Source: Paraglaciecola arctica BSs20135
GTDB lineage: Bacteria > Pseudomonadota > Gammaproteobacteria > Enterobacterales > Alteromonadaceae
Assembly: GCF_000314995.1 (NCBI RefSeq)
Contig: NZ_BAEO01000008.1
Span: 1 to 64,000, forward strand
Direction of reading: 5' to 3'
DNA: 64,000 nt
Below the pieces are notes generated by a model, which saw only the letters and a program-made list of their open reading frames with translations, made no database searches and was not told where the DNA came from. This document shows positions 57,018-64,000 of the stretch, piece after piece. The position numbers were made by a program, and so were the translations under genes. Position 1 is the stretch's first letter. Each line of letters opens with the position of its first letter.

Positions 57018-57629
57018 ATGTTAGCCGGGGTGGTCTTAGCTGGCGGTAAGTCGAGCCGAATGGGGACAAACAAAAGTTTGTTAACTTTGCCAGATAGCCA
57101 GCTATCCTTGCTTGAGCATTGTCAAAAAGAACTGGCTATGGTGTGCGATAATAATGTGTTTATCAGTGGTTCTGAGCATGAACAGGGCATAGCCGACGTC
57201 ATTCCCAATTGTGGTCCTTTATCCGGTATACACGCAGCAATAGCCCATATTAAAATACAGCAACCAGATACCAATGAATTGTTAGTGGTAGCGGTTGATA
57301 TGCCTGATTTGTGCCAAGAAGACTTTAACTATTTACTCAAAATAGGCAGAGAAAATCATTGTTTATGTACATTTGAAAATTGTTTTTTGCCTTTGTATAT
57401 TCCGTTGTCAGTTGATATAGCTCAATATCTTGACACTATATTTAAATCTCAGCCTAATGACGTTTTGTTGCAGCCTAAACAGCGTCAGTACTCAATAAAA
57501 AGGCTGCTTAATTCGTTACATAGTTTACAAATACAACCTTTGAAAAATACCCAATTAGACAATATTAATACCCTTAGTCAGTGGCAACAGCACTGTGCTA
57601 AACAACCATTTACCAAGGCATCGAAATGA
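57018..57629 (+). CDS. mobA: molybdenum cofactor guanylyltransferase MobA
   Basis: Links GMP to Mo-molybdopterin for DMSO reductase-type enzymes. The 203-residue protein begins with the nucleotidyltransferase motif VVLAGGKSSRMGTNKSLL and has PNCGPLSGIHAAI and VAVDMPDLCQEDF. Xanthine dehydrogenases use unmodified, sulfurated Moco, so this gene implies a further molybdoenzyme outside the window. It overlaps moaB by four bases. Confidence 0.9.
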   Translation: MLAGVVLAGGKSSRMGTNKSLLTLPDSQLSLLEHCQKELAMVCDNNVFISGSEHEQGIADVIPNCGPLSGIHAAIAHIKIQQPDTNELLVVAVDMPDLCQEDFNYLLKIGRENHCLCTFENCFLPLYIPLSVDIAQYLDTIFKSQPNDVLLQPKQRQYSIKRLLNSLHSLQIQPLKNTQLDNINTLSQWQQHCAKQPFTKASK

Positions 57630-58165
57630 CAGTAAGTGATTCAACTAATAAACAGGCTCTCAATATCGCAGTGTTAACTGTGTCGGATACCCGCAGTGAA
57701 GACAATGATACATCGGGACAGTATCTAAAAGATGCAGCTATTGCTGATGGCCATAATGTAATAAGTAAAAAAATTGTAATAGACGACAAGTTTCAAATTA
57801 GAGCTGTGGTGTCTAATTGGATCGCCGCTGCTGATATTCAAGTTGTATTAGTAACTGGTGGAACTGGATTTACTGCAAGAGACACAACACCAGAAGCCAT
57901 GCAGCCTTTATTCGAAAAAGAAATTGAAGGTTTTGGTGAGTTATTCAGACATGTGTCGTACTTGGAGATTGGTACTTCTACCGTGCAATCTAGGGCACTA
58001 GGGGGCATGGCTAATGGCACTGCCATCTTTTGTATGCCAGGTTCAACCGGAGCATGTAAAACTGCATGGAATGGGATTTTACAGCAGCAGTTGGACTCCA
58101 CACATCGTCCTTGTAACTTTGTTGTACATTTAAAAGATATAGCTCAATGTTCGAGTAGAGGATAA
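57626..58165 (+). CDS. moaB: molybdenum cofactor biosynthesis protein MoaB
   Basis: MogA/MoaB-fold protein, probably adenylating molybdopterin before metal insertion. The 179-residue sequence contains [37 protein letters not shown] and [18 protein letters not shown], characteristic of MoaB. The start overlaps the mobA stop (ATGA). Confidence 0.92.
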   Translation: MTVSDSTNKQALNIAVLTVSDTRSEDNDTSGQYLKDAAIADGHNVISKKIVIDDKFQIRAVVSNWIAAADIQVVLVTGGTGFTARDTTPEAMQPLFEKEIEGFGELFRHVSYLEIGTSTVQSRALGGMANGTAIFCMPGSTGACKTAWNGILQQQLDSTHRPCNFVVHLKDIAQCSSRG

Positions 58166-58173
58166 CTTCTGAT

Positions 58174-58671
58174 ATGCAAAAACAAAACGCAGGTTTGACC
58201 CATGTTAATGGACATGGAAAGGCCAATATGGTTGATGTGACTGATAAACAGATTACTCAACGACAAGCCGTGGCTGAAGGTTATATATCCATGTCTACAC
58301 AAGCTTTTACTATGTTAAAAGATAATACCCATGCTAAAGGTGATGTGTTGTCTATTGCGCGTATCGCAGGTATTCAAGGTGCAAAAAAGTGCAGTGATCT
58401 TATCCCTTTATGCCATCCGTTGATGTTGTCTAAAGTGCAGCTTGATTTTCAAACCATAGATGGTGTAAATGGTGATGAAAATAAAGTGCGGATTCAAGCA
58501 CTATGTAAATTAGCGGGGCAAACCGGTGTTGAAATGGAGGCCCTTACGGCTGTAAGTGTGGCGGCGTTGACTTTATTTGATATGTGCAAAGCAGTTGACC
58601 CACATATGCAAATTAGTGATATCAAGGTGCTGAGTAAACAAGGCGGCAAAAGCGGTGATTGGTCATGTTAA
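58174..58671 (+). CDS. moaC: cyclic pyranopterin monophosphate synthase MoaC
   Basis: Completes cyclic pyranopterin monophosphate from the MoaA product. The 165-residue protein has the family signature [19 protein letters not shown] and the catalytic region [23 protein letters not shown], with the conserved Lys in [13 protein letters not shown]. It overlaps moaD by seven bases. Confidence 0.95.
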   Translation: MQKQNAGLTHVNGHGKANMVDVTDKQITQRQAVAEGYISMSTQAFTMLKDNTHAKGDVLSIARIAGIQGAKKCSDLIPLCHPLMLSKVQLDFQTIDGVNGDENKVRIQALCKLAGQTGVEMEALTAVSVAALTLFDMCKAVDPHMQISDIKVLSKQGGKSGDWSC

Positions 58672-58925
58672 AAATTTTGTTCTTTGGTCAACTTAAAGAA
58701 GTGCTTAAAACTGAGTTTTTGGATATCGAATTTGTTTACAGTGGTGAACAAATTAATTCCGTTGCTAAATTGCGCAGTATTTTACAGGCCAAAGGTGATG
58801 TCTGGGACGAATATTTGGCATACGGCAAGGCCTTAGTTGCCGTTAATCAAGAAATGACAAACGATGATGCTGTCATCGGTGATGCTGACGAAATCGCATT
58901 TTTCCCACCTGTAACTGGCGGTTAA
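58665..58925 (+). CDS. moaD: molybdopterin synthase small subunit MoaD
   Basis: Ubiquitin-fold sulfur carrier. The 86-residue protein ends in FFPPVTGG, the C-terminal Gly-Gly that is thiocarboxylated to donate sulfur. ATG at 58665 lies inside the end of moaC (ATGTTAA), giving tight coupling; an in-frame GTG six bases earlier is less likely. MoaE follows after eight bases. Confidence 0.94.
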   Translation: MLKILFFGQLKEVLKTEFLDIEFVYSGEQINSVAKLRSILQAKGDVWDEYLAYGKALVAVNQEMTNDDAVIGDADEIAFFPPVTGG

Positions 58926-58933
58926 TCAATATC

Positions 58934-59392
58934 ATGGCCCATTTTACGCATATTAGCGTGCAAACTCAGGATTTTGACTTTGCACACGAATACCAAAAAT
59001 TGAGAGACAGTAATAGCAGCGATGGTGCGCTAGTGACATTTGTTGGCTTGGTTCGGGATTTGAACTTACAGCAAGCTGTTAGTGGTTTATTTTTAGAACA
59101 CTATCCGGCGATGACAGAAAAGGTATTAAATAATATAGTCGAAAAAGCTAGAACTAAGTGGCAACTAGGTAGTGTTTCCATTATTCACCGTGTGGGGCAA
59201 CTACAAGTATCAGAACAAATTGTGTTTGTAGGTGTCACTAGTCAACACCGTCAATCTGCCTATCATGGAAACGAATTTATTATGGATTACTTAAAAACCC
59301 AAGCCCCGTTTTGGAAGAAAGAAACGACCAATCAGGGCGATAAATGGATTGCAGCAAAAGCCAGTGATATGGAAAAATCTAAAGGTTGGTAG
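58934..59392 (+). CDS. moaE: molybdopterin synthase catalytic subunit MoaE
   Basis: Converts cyclic pyranopterin monophosphate to molybdopterin using sulfur from MoaD. The 152-residue protein shows GALVTFVGLVRDLN, LEHYPAMTEKVL, IIHRVGQLQVSEQIVFVGVTSQHR and the catalytic Lys in DYLKTQAPFWKKE. Last gene of the Moco cluster. Confidence 0.95.
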   Translation: MAHFTHISVQTQDFDFAHEYQKLRDSNSSDGALVTFVGLVRDLNLQQAVSGLFLEHYPAMTEKVLNNIVEKARTKWQLGSVSIIHRVGQLQVSEQIVFVGVTSQHRQSAYHGNEFIMDYLKTQAPFWKKETTNQGDKWIAAKASDMEKSKGW

Positions 59393-59426
59393 TGTTGCTA
59401 TTTTAAGTGCCTAGGGCATTAGATAG

Positions 59427-59444
59427 GAGGGCTTATACGCCCTC
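59427..59444. terminator. hairpin at the end of moaE and hpd
   Basis: GAGGGC and GCCCTC pair around a 6-base loop that includes the hpd stop codon. On the plus strand it is followed by a short T-run and may end the Moco transcript; it also lies at the end of the convergent hpd gene. Confidence 0.45.
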
Positions 59445-60533
59445 GTTTTCCACGGTTTTATTAGCTGTACTCAAAACACCACGGTTAATTTGGTCACGTT
59501 CAATTGATTCAAATAGCGCTTTGAAGTTACCTTCACCAAAGCCGTCATCACCTTTACGTTGAATAAATTCAAAAAACACTGGACCTAGTTGGGTTTCAGA
59601 GAATATTTGCAGCAATAATCTTGGGCCTTCTTCAGTGGTGCCATCCATTAAAATTCCCCGTGTTTGCAGCTCATTAACCGACTCACCATGATTAGGCAAA
59701 CGCCCTTCAAGCAACTCGTAATATGTTTCTGGAGGCGCAGTCATAAAGGGCATTCCCATATCCTTTAAGCGATCCCAACAAGCCACTAAGTCATCACAAC
59801 TAAATGCAATATGCTGAATACCTTCACCGTTAAATGCTCGTAAAAACTCTTCAATTTGACCTTTACCGCCTTCACCTTCTTCATTCAAAGGAATACGAAT
59901 TTTACCATCAGGAGCCGTGAGTGCTTTAGATGTTAGCCCCGTATATTCGCCTTTGATGTCAAAGAAACGTATTTCTTGAAAGTTGAATAATTTTTCGTAA
60001 AAGTCAGCCCAATATTTCATGCGACCGCCATAAACATTATGGGTTAAGTGATCTATTACCTTAAAGCCAGCACCTACTGGGTTACGGTCAACACCCTCAA
60101 TGTAGTTAAAGTCGATATCATAAATAGAAAGTTCATCACCATAACGGTCAATCAGATAAATAATAGCGTTACCGATACCACGAATAGCGGGCAAACGAAG
60201 TTCCATGGGGCCAGTATCAACTAAAACAGGTTCAGCCCCCTGAGCTAATAAATATTTATAAGACTGAACCGCATTTTTCACCCTAAAACCCATACCACAT
60301 GCTGAGGGACCATGTTCACGGGCAAAATACCAAGCCGCTGATTTTGGCTCATAGTTAGCGATTAAGTTAATGCCACCTTGACGCCACAATTGCGCATCCT
60401 TGGTACGGTGATTAGCAATGTGAGTAAATCCCATGCCAATAAAAACTTTCTCTAATTGTCCTTTTTCTGGAGAAGAAAATTCAATAAATTCAAATCCGTC
60501 TAAGCCTGCTGGATTTTCAAATAAGTCAGCCAC
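59433..60533 (-). CDS. hpd: 4-hydroxyphenylpyruvate dioxygenase
   Basis: Fe(II) enzyme that turns 4-hydroxyphenylpyruvate into homogentisate in tyrosine breakdown. The 366-residue two-domain VOC protein places the iron ligands in VIDHLTHNV (His), [10 protein letters not shown] (His) and [12 protein letters not shown] (Glu). The C-terminal [18 protein letters not shown] is the usual gate helix. No homogentisate pathway genes are adjacent, so the rest of the route lies elsewhere, or the product serves pigment or quinone roles. Confidence 0.95.
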   Translation of the reverse strand: MADLFENPAGLDGFEFIEFSSPEKGQLEKVFIGMGFTHIANHRTKDAQLWRQGGINLIANYEPKSAAWYFAREHGPSACGMGFRVKNAVQSYKYLLAQGAEPVLVDTGPMELRLPAIRGIGNAIIYLIDRYGDELSIYDIDFNYIEGVDRNPVGAGFKVIDHLTHNVYGGRMKYWADFYEKLFNFQEIRFFDIKGEYTGLTSKALTAPDGKIRIPLNEEGEGGKGQIEEFLRAFNGEGIQHIAFSCDDLVACWDRLKDMGMPFMTAPPETYYELLEGRLPNHGESVNELQTRGILMDGTTEEGPRLLLQIFSETQLGPVFFEFIQRKGDDGFGEGNFKALFESIERDQINRGVLSTANKTVENEGV

Positions 60534-60683
60534 TATTTAATCTCTCTGGTTATGTCTAAAACCAAAATTAGGAGCCCGATATGGGTCTTCTAATTAATAT
60601 ATCTTGGTGGTTTTAGCAAATTGATTTTTTAGGCGGTAATACCGCAAAATTGCAAGGCAGCAGCTTAGAGTATTTCAATAAAA

Positions 60684-60702
60684 AATGCCCGCTAAGGGCA
60701 TT
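60684..60702 (-). terminator. terminator between nitroreductase and hpd genes
   Basis: AATGCCC and GGGCATT form a 7-bp stem with a 5-base loop, followed on the minus strand by a run of six T. Typical intrinsic terminator. Confidence 0.7.
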
Positions 60703-60989
60703 CTTAAAATAAATCCAGATTGTTGTTAAATTCATGTAAGTGTAAATATTTTAATACAGATGATTTGTAATAATGGACTTTATATGACACAAAGAATCAA
60801 AAGAAGGGTTTTGGCATATGCATAATGACAACCGCAAACTTTCAATATTTTGGCTTAACCAAAATGGTTTAAATCATGTCGAACAGCAGTCGTGGCTATG
60901 AAGGCAGTAAAATCAGGGACCGCTATATACTAGTACATCTTGTAGGGAAGTTCTGGGGGACTAGGTAAACTATTAATCTAATGATTTTA

Positions 60990-61021
60990 AGCATTATGGA
61001 AGTAAACATTTCCATAATGCT
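60990..61021. terminator. 12-bp hairpin after the nitroreductase gene
   Basis: AGCATTATGGAA and TTCCATAATGCT are perfect arms with an 8-base loop, 13 bases after the nitroreductase stop. It probably ends or stabilises that transcript; the T-run is weak. Confidence 0.55.
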
Positions 61022-61034
61022 AATTTCTTATCTT

Positions 61035-61706
61035 TTAGAATCCGTGATAACTAACAAAATCTTCATTGTCAGCGCGCACTGATCGCACATCGTTTGCAGC
61101 AAAGTTTTCATCTGGATACCCCATGGCGATACAGATCATAATGGCTTCGTTATCAGGTATTTGTGCATGTTTATGTACTACATCTGATTGCATTATGCCT
61201 TGGCCGTTAATAACGCAGCCTAAGCCTAGATCCCAAGCGGCTAATACAATTCCGTATGCTAAGGAACCTAAACCAAACTGAGTGATGCCTGCTGGCTCTA
61301 AGGATTTGTCATAGGTTAAAACAAGTGACACAGGAGCATCAAATTGACGGAAACCTCGCATCATCCACTCCATACGTTTTTCTTTGTCTTCTCTGGTAAT
61401 ACCCATTACCTCAAAAAGCTGAATGGCAACGTCTATCTGACGTTGTCTGTGAACGCCTTCGTAGTCTTCTTTATAGGGAAAGTCGCGAACATTTGGCTTA
61501 CCGGCTAGGGTGTTATTGGTATTGCCTTCACGTATTTTATCTAACACATCACCTGCTACTGCATGTATTTTCCACGTTTGAGTATTGTAAGAGGAGGGAG
61601 CCCATTTTGCGGTGTTGATGACTGCATCGACAAGCTCTTTAGAAACGGCTTTATCTTTAAAACCACGAACGCTCTTTCGGGAAGCTGAGAACTCGGCAAA
61701 ATTCAT
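61035..61706 (-). CDS. nitroreductase family protein
   Basis: FMN-dependent NAD(P)H oxidoreductase of 223 residues. The N-terminal FMN-binding pattern is SRKSVRGFKDKAVSKELVD, then AKWAPSSYNTQTWKIH. The C-terminal region has GLGSLAYGIVLAAWDLGLGC and ICIAMGYPDENFAANDVRS. Natural substrates are likely quinones, flavins or nitroaromatics; none can be specified. It stands alone between terminators. Confidence 0.88.
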   Translation of the reverse strand: MNFAEFSASRKSVRGFKDKAVSKELVDAVINTAKWAPSSYNTQTWKIHAVAGDVLDKIREGNTNNTLAGKPNVRDFPYKEDYEGVHRQRQIDVAIQLFEVMGITREDKEKRMEWMMRGFRQFDAPVSLVLTYDKSLEPAGITQFGLGSLAYGIVLAAWDLGLGCVINGQGIMQSDVVHKHAQIPDNEAIMICIAMGYPDENFAANDVRSVRADNEDFVSYHGF

Positions 61707-61957
61707 ATAAACCTTATGTAATTAGATAGTGTAGATGATTGCCAAACACTATAACGTAGCTATGGGATAGGTAAAAATCATAGAAACTTATCAACTTGTT
61801 TAAGTCTCATTTATTGGGTGATAATTAACATTATTTTGTTACCATGTTCTTTCCAAACATTAAAATTTGTTGATGTTTGGAATTAGTTTATTTAAGCGGA
61901 GTAATAGTAACTGCTTAGTTAATCCCGCCTGATAATAGGCACTAGTAGTGAGTGAAT

Positions 61958-62587
61958 ATGTCAAAAATAATGAGTGTTGCATTTCTATGTTTTTCATTGC
62001 TGTATATGGTTAGCCTATCTTATGTGGTGGACTTTTTATGGCTCCTTAAAATTATTCCAATCGCCTTATTAGTGTTTGCTGTGCTAAAGACAGAACCCAG
62101 CCCAAGTCGAAATATTTTGCTGCTGGCTTTGGTTTTTAGTGGTTGCGGTGATTTGTTACTTGCACTCGACGAATTTATTTTTGGCGTGGCAGCGTTTCTA
62201 TTAGCCCAGCTTAGTTATGCCGTGTTATTTAGCCGTTATTGGCAAGGTATTCTCAACCGTTGGCCTCTGAGTCTAGTGTTGATATTGTTCATGTTAGGCA
62301 TGACGTGGTTACTTATACCCAATCTAGGTGAGTTGCAGCTCCCGGTTATTGCCTACTTATTTACAATTGCGGCCATGGGGCTACTGGCTGTCCAGTCGTC
62401 GTTACCTATACGCTGGGCAGTATTGGGAGCCATATTTTTTATTATCTCGGATTCCTTCATTGCTATTAATAAATTCATTTATGCAATACCGTTTGAGAGT
62501 TATTGGATAATGAGCACCTACTATGTTGCACAATTTATGTTGGTAACGGGTTTCCTCTATGCAGTAAAACAGCAAAAAGAAGTTTAA
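61958..62587 (+). CDS. YhhN family membrane protein (lysoplasmalogenase-like)
   Basis: A 209-residue integral membrane protein with about eight helices. FSGCGDLLLALDEFIFGVAAFLLAQLSY and FFIISDSFIAINKF match the YhhN/TMEM86 family, whose animal member hydrolyses lysoplasmalogen; the Asp residues in the two segments are the conserved ones. ATG at 61958 or GTG at 61952 could start it. Bacterial substrates are not well known. Confidence 0.82.
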   Translation: MSKIMSVAFLCFSLLYMVSLSYVVDFLWLLKIIPIALLVFAVLKTEPSPSRNILLLALVFSGCGDLLLALDEFIFGVAAFLLAQLSYAVLFSRYWQGILNRWPLSLVLILFMLGMTWLLIPNLGELQLPVIAYLFTIAAMGLLAVQSSLPIRWAVLGAIFFIISDSFIAINKFIYAIPFESYWIMSTYYVAQFMLVTGFLYAVKQQKEV

Positions 62588-62690
62588 TCCTTACCTAATT
62601 TGGAGCAATTGATCCCAGAGCCAGTTTTGTTCGGACCAAAAAACTAACTAGACTAGTGTTGAACAGTCTTTGGTTTGATTTTTTACCATA

Positions 62691-62720
62691 AAAAAACGCC
62701 GCTTTAAAAGCGGCGTTTTT
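62691..62720. terminator. strong bidirectional terminator between yhhN-like gene and fur
   Basis: AACGCCGC and GCGGCGTT form a GC-rich stem with A- and T-runs on both sides. It ends the convergent YhhN-like and fur transcripts. Confidence 0.92.
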
Positions 62721-62733
62721 AGAATTTAAAAAA

Positions 62734-63153
62734 TTAATCTACGTCGCAGTCTACTTTACATTCACCATATAGATATAAACTGTGATGAGTGAGTTTAATA
62801 TTATGACGTTCCGCCACTTCTTCCTGGCGTTTTTCAATAACTTCATCTTCAAACTCAATCACTTTACCGCATTTTAAACAAACCAAATGATCATGATGAT
62901 TCTTATGGCTAATTTCGAAAACTGATTTACCACCTTCGAAGTGATGACGGTTTAAAATTCCCGCATCATCAAATTGGTTGAGAACCCGGTAAACAGTGGC
63001 TAAACCAATATCTTCGTCATGTTCAATTAGAATTTTATATACGTCTTCGGCACTGATATGTTGATTTTCAGGTAGTTGTAATATCTCTAGGATTTTTAAG
63101 CGTGGAAGGGTGATTTTTAATCCCGCTTTTTTTAATTCTTTATTTTGATCCAT
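62734..63153 (-). CDS. fur: ferric uptake regulator Fur
   Basis: Iron-responsive repressor of 139 residues. The N-terminal winged helix includes LKKAGLKITLPRLKILEIL and GLATVYRVLNQFDDAGIL. The metal site segment is HKNHHDHLVCLKCGKVIEFED, and the C-terminal ECKVDCD gives the structural zinc Cys pair. It lies next to fldA, an arrangement known from enterobacteria (fldA-fur) and relatives. Confidence 0.96.
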   Translation of the reverse strand: MDQNKELKKAGLKITLPRLKILEILQLPENQHISAEDVYKILIEHDEDIGLATVYRVLNQFDDAGILNRHHFEGGKSVFEISHKNHHDHLVCLKCGKVIEFEDEVIEKRQEEVAERHNIKLTHHSLYLYGECKVDCDVD

Positions 63154-63233
63154 TATCTTACTTAAAAATATAACTGTGAAGCCATTATAGGCAACCTATT
63201 ATGATTTAAAAGCTATTTACCTTTTTAGTTAAT

Positions 63234-63257
63234 AAAAAGGAGCCTTAACTCCTTTTT
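63234..63257 (-). terminator. terminator after fldA
   Basis: AAAAAGGAG and CTCCTTTTT form a 9-bp stem with a 6-base loop just after the fldA stop on the minus strand. It separates fldA from fur. Confidence 0.8.
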
Positions 63258-63262
63258 ATGTA

Positions 63263-63787
63263 TTAAGTTAACTCAGCTAAACAAAGTTCTTCATGAATTT
63301 GTTTACACCATGCCTTCACTCGTTGCTCGGTGAGTTCGGGTTGGCGATCTTCATCTATGCCTAAACCGACAAAATGGTCTTCATCAGCCATACCCTTTGA
63401 TGCTTCAAAGTCATAACTATCAGTTGGCCATTGTCCTACTAAAATAGCACCTTTAGCTTCGACAATATCTCTTACCATGCCCATGGCATCTAAGAAATAT
63501 TCTGCGTAATCTTCTTGATCACCACAGCCAAAAATCGCAACCAATTTGTCTTCAAAATCGATTAGCTCTAGTTCTGGAAAAAAATCATCCCAATCACATT
63601 GTGCTTCACCGTAGTACCAAGTTGGAATACCGAAAAGTAACAAGTCAAATTCAGCGATATCTTCTTTGCTGCTTTTGGCAATGTCTTTTACGTCTATTAG
63701 ATTTTTGCCTAATTCTTTTTGGATCATCTTAGCAATATGTTCTGTATTGCCGGTGTCACTGCCGAAAAATAGCCCCACACTTGCCAT
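63263..63787 (-). CDS. fldA: flavodoxin FldA
   Basis: FMN electron carrier of 174 residues, long-chain type. The phosphate loop is FGSDTGNTEHIAK. The FMN-stacking loops are GIPTWYYGEAQCDWDD and FGCGDQEDYAEYFLDAMG, and the C-terminal half contains DEDHFVGLGIDEDRQPELT. It probably serves radical SAM and other reductive enzymes and replaces ferredoxin under iron limitation. Confidence 0.95.
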   Translation of the reverse strand: MASVGLFFGSDTGNTEHIAKMIQKELGKNLIDVKDIAKSSKEDIAEFDLLLFGIPTWYYGEAQCDWDDFFPELELIDFEDKLVAIFGCGDQEDYAEYFLDAMGMVRDIVEAKGAILVGQWPTDSYDFEASKGMADEDHFVGLGIDEDRQPELTEQRVKAWCKQIHEELCLAELT

Positions 63788-63854
63788 TATTACTTATTCC
63801 TCAACTAAAATATAAATTCAATCTGGTTTTACCGAAGCTAGACTACTAAATAGC

Positions 63855-64000
63855 TCAGCCTTCGATTACCCATTGCATAATGCCTTTAAATATAAATCCT
63901 GCGGCACCTAAAAATAGTACAAAATACACCACAACTTTACCTATAAGAGGTACGTTATTTTTCTTAAGTACATCATGAACAACGTAGGCCATCAATAGAA
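63855..64000 (-). CDS. DUF2788 family membrane protein (cut by window end)
   Basis: Only the C-terminal 47 codons are inside the window. They read MAYVVHDVLKKNNVPLIGKV followed by a membrane helix (VVYFVLFLGAAGFIF) and end MQWVIEG. This pattern matches DUF2788 proteins encoded upstream of fldA in many Alteromonadales. The start lies beyond 64000. Function is unknown. Confidence 0.72.
   Translation of the reverse strand, partial: LLMAYVVHDVLKKNNVPLIGKVVVYFVLFLGAAGFIFKGIMQWVIEG

Larger units (their letters stand above)
60534..61034. other. gap between hpd and the nitroreductase gene
   Basis: About 500 bases without a supported gene. It contains a hairpin directly after the nitroreductase gene and a second terminator at 60684-60702; the promoter of hpd should lie in 60540-60680. 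Confidence 0.5.

Overview
The window is chromosomal DNA from a marine gammaproteobacterium of the Alteromonadales, probably of the Glaciecola/Paraglaciecola/Alteromonas type. This is inferred from the moderate-to-low GC, from housekeeping blocks in the order expected for the group (smc-zipA-ligA-DUF3392; fur and fldA beside a DUF2788 gene), and from close protein similarity to known gammaproteobacterial families. I see no rRNA, tRNA, CRISPR array, prophage or intact insertion sequence. Layout: 1-6800 holds a glycosyltransferase, a diguanylate cyclase with an odd Lys/Pro-rich insertion, a ketopantoate reductase with a coupled lipoprotein, small GNAT/VOC/peroxiredoxin-like genes and an orphan HigA-type regulator. 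6828-15414 holds cysZ, smc, zipA, ligA and two small membrane proteins. 15510-18260 holds a membrane-anchored XRE regulator next to a secreted HExxH protein, then a Xre-RES toxin-antitoxin pair with a perfect 13-bp inverted repeat at its promoter. 18284-20632 holds glpT and a formyltransferase whose stop codon is the first unit of a (TAG)13 microsatellite. 

The most coherent theme is purine use. From 20676 to 30648 a tightly overlapping minus-strand operon (xdhA-xdhB-xdhC-uraD-uraH-guaD-puuD) and a divergent pair (TetR/RutR-like regulator and puuE) encode guanine and xanthine oxidation through urate and allantoin to allantoate. From 40915 to 48867 come an AzgA purine-base permease, an adenine deaminase, a lipoprotein that fuses a NUP (purine nucleoside permease family) domain to a Cupin_5 domain, and a TonB-dependent receptor. 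Two gene relics match the theme: the N-terminal part of an 8-oxoguanine-deaminase-like protein (48718-48867) and a fragment of a uracil/xanthine permease (31141-31305). A palindrome of the form TGACYA-NN-TRGTCA, close to the known RutR operator, lies in front of both xdhA and azgA, suggesting one regulon. The Moco genes moaA-mobA-moaB-moaC-moaD-moaE (56003-59392), behind a leader resembling the Moco RNA motif, could supply the cofactor of the xanthine dehydrogenase. 

A second complete module (50908-55625, minus strand) encodes glycerate kinase, a mannosyl/glucosyl-3-phosphoglycerate phosphatase, glucosyl-3-phosphoglycerate synthase and a GH13_18 phosphorylase. Together these can form a closed cycle that makes and recovers glucosylglycerate, a compatible solute. 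Between the purine blocks lies a tripartite RND efflux operon with its own OmpR-type two-component system and an 11-bp spaced direct repeat upstream. The right end carries hpd, a nitroreductase, a YhhN protein, fur, fldA and a cut-off DUF2788 gene. All functions are read from sequence motifs and neighbourhood; none was tested by search.
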